Source: Bathynomus jamesi (Eukaryota > Arthropoda > Malacostraca > Isopoda > Cirolanidae). Taken from it: a stretch of 64,000 nucleotides of DNA. The stretch lies in assembly GCA_023014485.1 (NCBI GenBank), contig JAJOZX010005540.1, positions 142,501-206,500 on the forward strand. The letters run 5' to 3'. Position numbers and translations under genes: made by a program. The notes below the pieces were generated by a model. It searched no databases. It saw only the letters and a program-made list of their open reading frames with translations, and was not told where the DNA came from. Position 1 is the first letter of the stretch. The number at the start of each line of letters is the position of its first letter. Below are positions 61,290 to 64,000 of this stretch, in pieces.

Positions 61290-62430
61290 AAGTCGATTCC
61301 TCGAGAGTTGTGATGCATTATAAGAACACACCCCACATTTATAGTTTTTTTCTTTTTCGGTTTATACCCTTTTTAGCATTTTTAATAGCTGTAAGTGGGG
61401 CTTCCACCCGAAGCCAAACACTTCAACTATATCTGAACTTGGCCTAGCGTTGATTTGCCGCTAGGATTACGTTATTTTCTTTTCTCGAATGGTCCAGTTA
61501 TTGTGCCATACCGACATATGTTTCTTGTTGGGCCTATTGTCCGATGTAACTGCTGGGGTTCAGGGTCAATACCTTGACCTGGTGGGATCCCCCGCATTGA
61601 TCCCTTTGGTGAAGTTGTTTCTCCTCTGGGACTGAGAAAAATTGCACCATTGCTCTCCTCACCCACCCTGGTGCGTAAGTGGGTTGAGGGGATCTTTTTA
61701 TCCTGGGCGACATCCTGCTAGGGTGTGAGCTTTCCTTAGTAGACATTACGTCCCATTCTTGTTTGTGCAAAGCTACATACAGGTGGGAGGGGTTTCCCCG
61801 CACCCGTCCCTTATTTTTAGTCGCCTTTTACGACACGCTGGGACCACGTGGGAAGTATTCTTTAAATCCCCTATCCTCAGAAATACCATTTTCCAGTGTG
61901 ATTTCTTATACGACTTTTAAGGTTTGAGAGTTGTGATGCACTACAAGAACATTCCCCACATTTAAAGGGTTTTTCTCTTTGTTGGTTTATATTCTTTTGA
62001 CTTTTTTCTTTTCCCCTGAGTAGTAGGAGCAGTACAGGATAATCTTCTTGATGGTCCATGTAGTACGCTCGTAATGACGTAAATTTCGATGCTTGATCAA
62101 TCGGCGTTGGTGCAGCGGAATCCTGGGGTAATCTCCATTGTCCTGTAGGGATTCGGCCTGGGACTCCAGAATTAATTTTAATGTGTTTTTTAAGTTTGCA
62201 CTATGTACTGTACTAAAAGAACACTCCACACTTATAGGGTTTTTCTCCAGTGTGAATTCTTATGATTTTTCAGGTTTGAGGGTTGTGCTGCACTATAAGA
62301 ACACTTCCCACATTTAAAGGGCTTTCTTCCAGTGTGAATTTTTAAGTGAATTTCCAGACTTTGTTTTACTTTTGTTTGGTACGAGTACACTGAATACTTA
62401 ACACTCGAGTGTATATATGTATATATACGG
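61290..62430 (-). pseudogene. C2H2 zinc-finger array remnant
   Basis: Minus strand. 62430-62260 reads HLKIHTGRKPFKCGKCSYSA and AQPSNLKNHKNSH, a standard C2H2 unit with the HTGxKPFKC linker. Broken units follow at 62240-62190 and 61975-61890 (REKPFKCGECSCSASQLSNL, ending RNHTGK). Another partial unit at 61365-61305 reads YKCGVCSYNASQL. Stops and frameshifts lie between units. Zinc-finger proteins of this form bind DNA; this copy cannot. A non-finger block at about 61430-61870 splits it. Confidence 0.8.
61430..61870 (-). mobile_element. Probable insertion splitting the zinc-finger remnant
   Basis: On the minus strand it begins near GTGGTCCCAGCGTGTCGTAA and AAGGCGACTAAAAATAAGGG, then reads through GGTGGGTGAGGAGAGCAATG to the gaacCCCAGCAGTTACATCG stretch. 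It is more GC-rich than its flanks and has no finger motifs. Looks like a repeat, but its class is not identified and its ends are uncertain. Confidence 0.45.
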
Positions 62431-62461
62431 CGCATATACAGTATGTATATATACTTATATA

Positions 62462-64000
62462 CTTACTTTATGAGGTTTGAACGACGGTTCAGGATCGGCT
62501 TGCGGGATTTAGTGGAGGAGGGAATTGCTTTCCGACCTCCTGCTGTCCTCGTAGCCAGCCATGCATGACTAGTCAGGGACTTTGCACAGGACCCTGTCCA
62601 GCTGGTTCTTCAAATCATTCAGGTTGGTGTGCTGAAGGTTCCTCAGTTCTTTGGGCAGGACATTAAAAAGTTTTGGGCCTCGTATTCCGAAGGTACTTTC
62701 TATCTCGTTTTCATGACCCCCTGTCTTACCGCAGCTGGGACAGTACAAAATCTGCTTCTTCTCTCATTTCAATGTTTTTCTATTTCCTTTTAAAGGTTAA
62801 AGACAAAACCCTTGAGTATTTTTCATATGTATATTATTGGGTACCGCTCGCGTCTTCTTTCCAGAGAGTAGAGTTTCAGCGATTGTAGTGGAAACCAATT
62901 GTTTTCACCTTTCGTTTCCTCTATCTTAGACATAAAAGTCCTTTGTATCGCTTCTATGCTTGCAATGTTTCGTTTTCTGTATGGGTTTGTGAGGACTGAG
63001 CAATACTCAATTATTGGTAGGACTAGAGTCTAGACTCTTTCGTAATTTTAGCATGATGCTTGCTCTTTTGTTGTGGAAGCTCCTCCAGACGATTCCCATT
63101 ATTTTTCTAGTTGTTGTAATTTTACTGTTACAGTGCTCTCTGAATTCTGCATCCGACGACATTATTACTCCAAGAACCATGACTTGCGGATTTGGTGTTA
63201 TCTGTTTGGCTTGCAGGGCTTTGTACCCTTATTCTGTAGCACCTTGTTATAACCATATCTTAGAAGTTGGAATTTTCTTCGTATTGTTGTCTTCTGCCCA
63301 CTTGAATAATGTTTCAATGTCATTTCGTAATTTTTCTATGTCACCTTCGTTCGATATTTCCTTGCATAGCTTTGTGTCATCCGTGAAACATGATACAATA
63401 TTGTCATTAATATCTGTACCAATGTTTGCAATCATTATTATGAACAGCAAGGGAGCTAACACTGTACCTTGTGGGACAGAGCTCATGACTTCCGAGACTT
63501 CAGATTTAACTCATTTACTACCACGCTTTGTGTTCTGAGTCAAAGTTAAATACACAACTTCCCAGCTTTCCACTAATTCTTGTATTCTTAAGCTTGTGTG
63601 CTATAATTTCATGGTCACATTTATCGAAGGGTTCAGTAAAGTCAGTATATATTACATCTATGTTTTATCCTGGACAATGTTCCAATATTTTTTCCTGGTG
63701 GTCTAATAGTTGTGATAGGCATGATCTTCCAACCCTGAAGGCATGTTCGTCTGGATAGTATAAATTCTTTTCTTGTAGGCAGTAAGTAGTTTTCGCTTTA
63801 ATTATACGTTCAAAGCACTTCATGAGGTGGGAGGTGAGAGCTACCAGCCAATAATTCTTTGCCAATTTGAGAGTCGCATATTCTGTTACCTCTGTTACCT
63901 CACTTAAATAATGGGGGCAATCTTCGCGTTCTTTAATGGAAGTGGAATTTGTCCTGTGTTGAGTGATTTTCCCAACAGTAAGTACAGAGGCTGGGCAATA
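62462..64000 (-). mobile_element. LINE-A lineage copy 4, running off the window
   Basis: Minus strand. The 3' end near 62462 (TTTATGAGGTTTGAACGACG) mirrors the copy-3 tail. The C-terminal domain 62880-62600 is broken. 63486-63247 reads SSVPQGTVLAPLLFIIMIAN and FTDDTKL, so the catalytic A of FADD is T. 63865-63665 reads NYWLVALTSHLMKCFERIIK and DEHAFRVGRSCLSQL. The sequence at 63900-64000 still matches copy 2, so the element continues beyond the window. Confidence 0.88.

Noticed and set aside
1..64000. CRISPR arrays, operons or prokaryotic defence systems
   Set aside because: No regularly spaced repeats with unique spacers; coding content and repeats are eukaryotic.

Overview
This is a 64-kb piece of a eukaryotic nuclear genome, almost certainly an arthropod and probably a decapod crustacean. 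The reasons are the AT-rich background, very many (TA)n, (GA)n and (CA)n microsatellites, scattered TTAGG/CCTAA-type pentamers, and an invertebrate-style load of Tc1/mariner, hAT, non-LTR (LINE) and SINE elements. The species call is inference. No operons, CRISPR arrays or functional rRNA/tRNA genes were seen, and no intact host gene could be supported. The only host-derived sequences recognised are an intronless, frameshifted copy of a CARHSP1/CSDC2-type cold-shock-domain gene (49794-50161) and a decayed C2H2 zinc-finger array (61290-62430).

Layout. 1-11 kb: a LINE reverse transcriptase remnant, several hAT elements with 8-bp target duplications (1463, 4083, 6666), tRNA-derived SINEs (one split by a hAT MITE) and a 5S-rRNA/tRNA chimeric SINE. 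10.9-14.1 kb: a large foldback element whose arms were entered by other elements, including a Tc1/mariner relative with DD37E spacing; the opposite arm still shows the empty site. 14.2-17.4 kb: a decayed DD34D mariner, a hAT element with a transposase remnant, and a TTAA-flanked foldback. 17.5-19.7 kb: a cluster of hierarchical palindromes sharing one ~35-bp module (a fifth copy lies at 60.06 kb). 19.9-27.2 kb: two minus-strand copies of one LINE lineage, SINEs, and a plus-strand LINE that keeps ORF1 and endonuclease but has lost its reverse transcriptase.

27.5-33.7 kb: a GC-rich, nearly full-length minus-strand LINE with a CCHC gag, endonuclease, RT and RNase H. 33.7-44.7 kb: a long probable solo LTR, then a dense run of Tc1/mariner elements (several DD41D, one DD36E) and their internally deleted derivatives, nearly all beside (TA)n tracts. 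44.8-49.5 kb: a nearly full-length plus-strand LINE with repeated 5'UTR units. 51.4-54.2 kb: an intact 343-residue DD34E Tc1 transposase beside a DD37D element that contains a large hairpin. 55-64 kb: another hAT MITE, a long-TIR mariner remnant, a solo LTR with paired TGACGTCA sites, more copies of the first LINE lineage, SINEs and microsatellites.

These are not cooperating genes. They are layered, nested mobile elements. The most informative features are six catalytic-spacing variants of the Tc1/mariner superfamily side by side, the modular palindromes, the chimeric SINE, and two nested insertions whose empty sites are preserved within the window.
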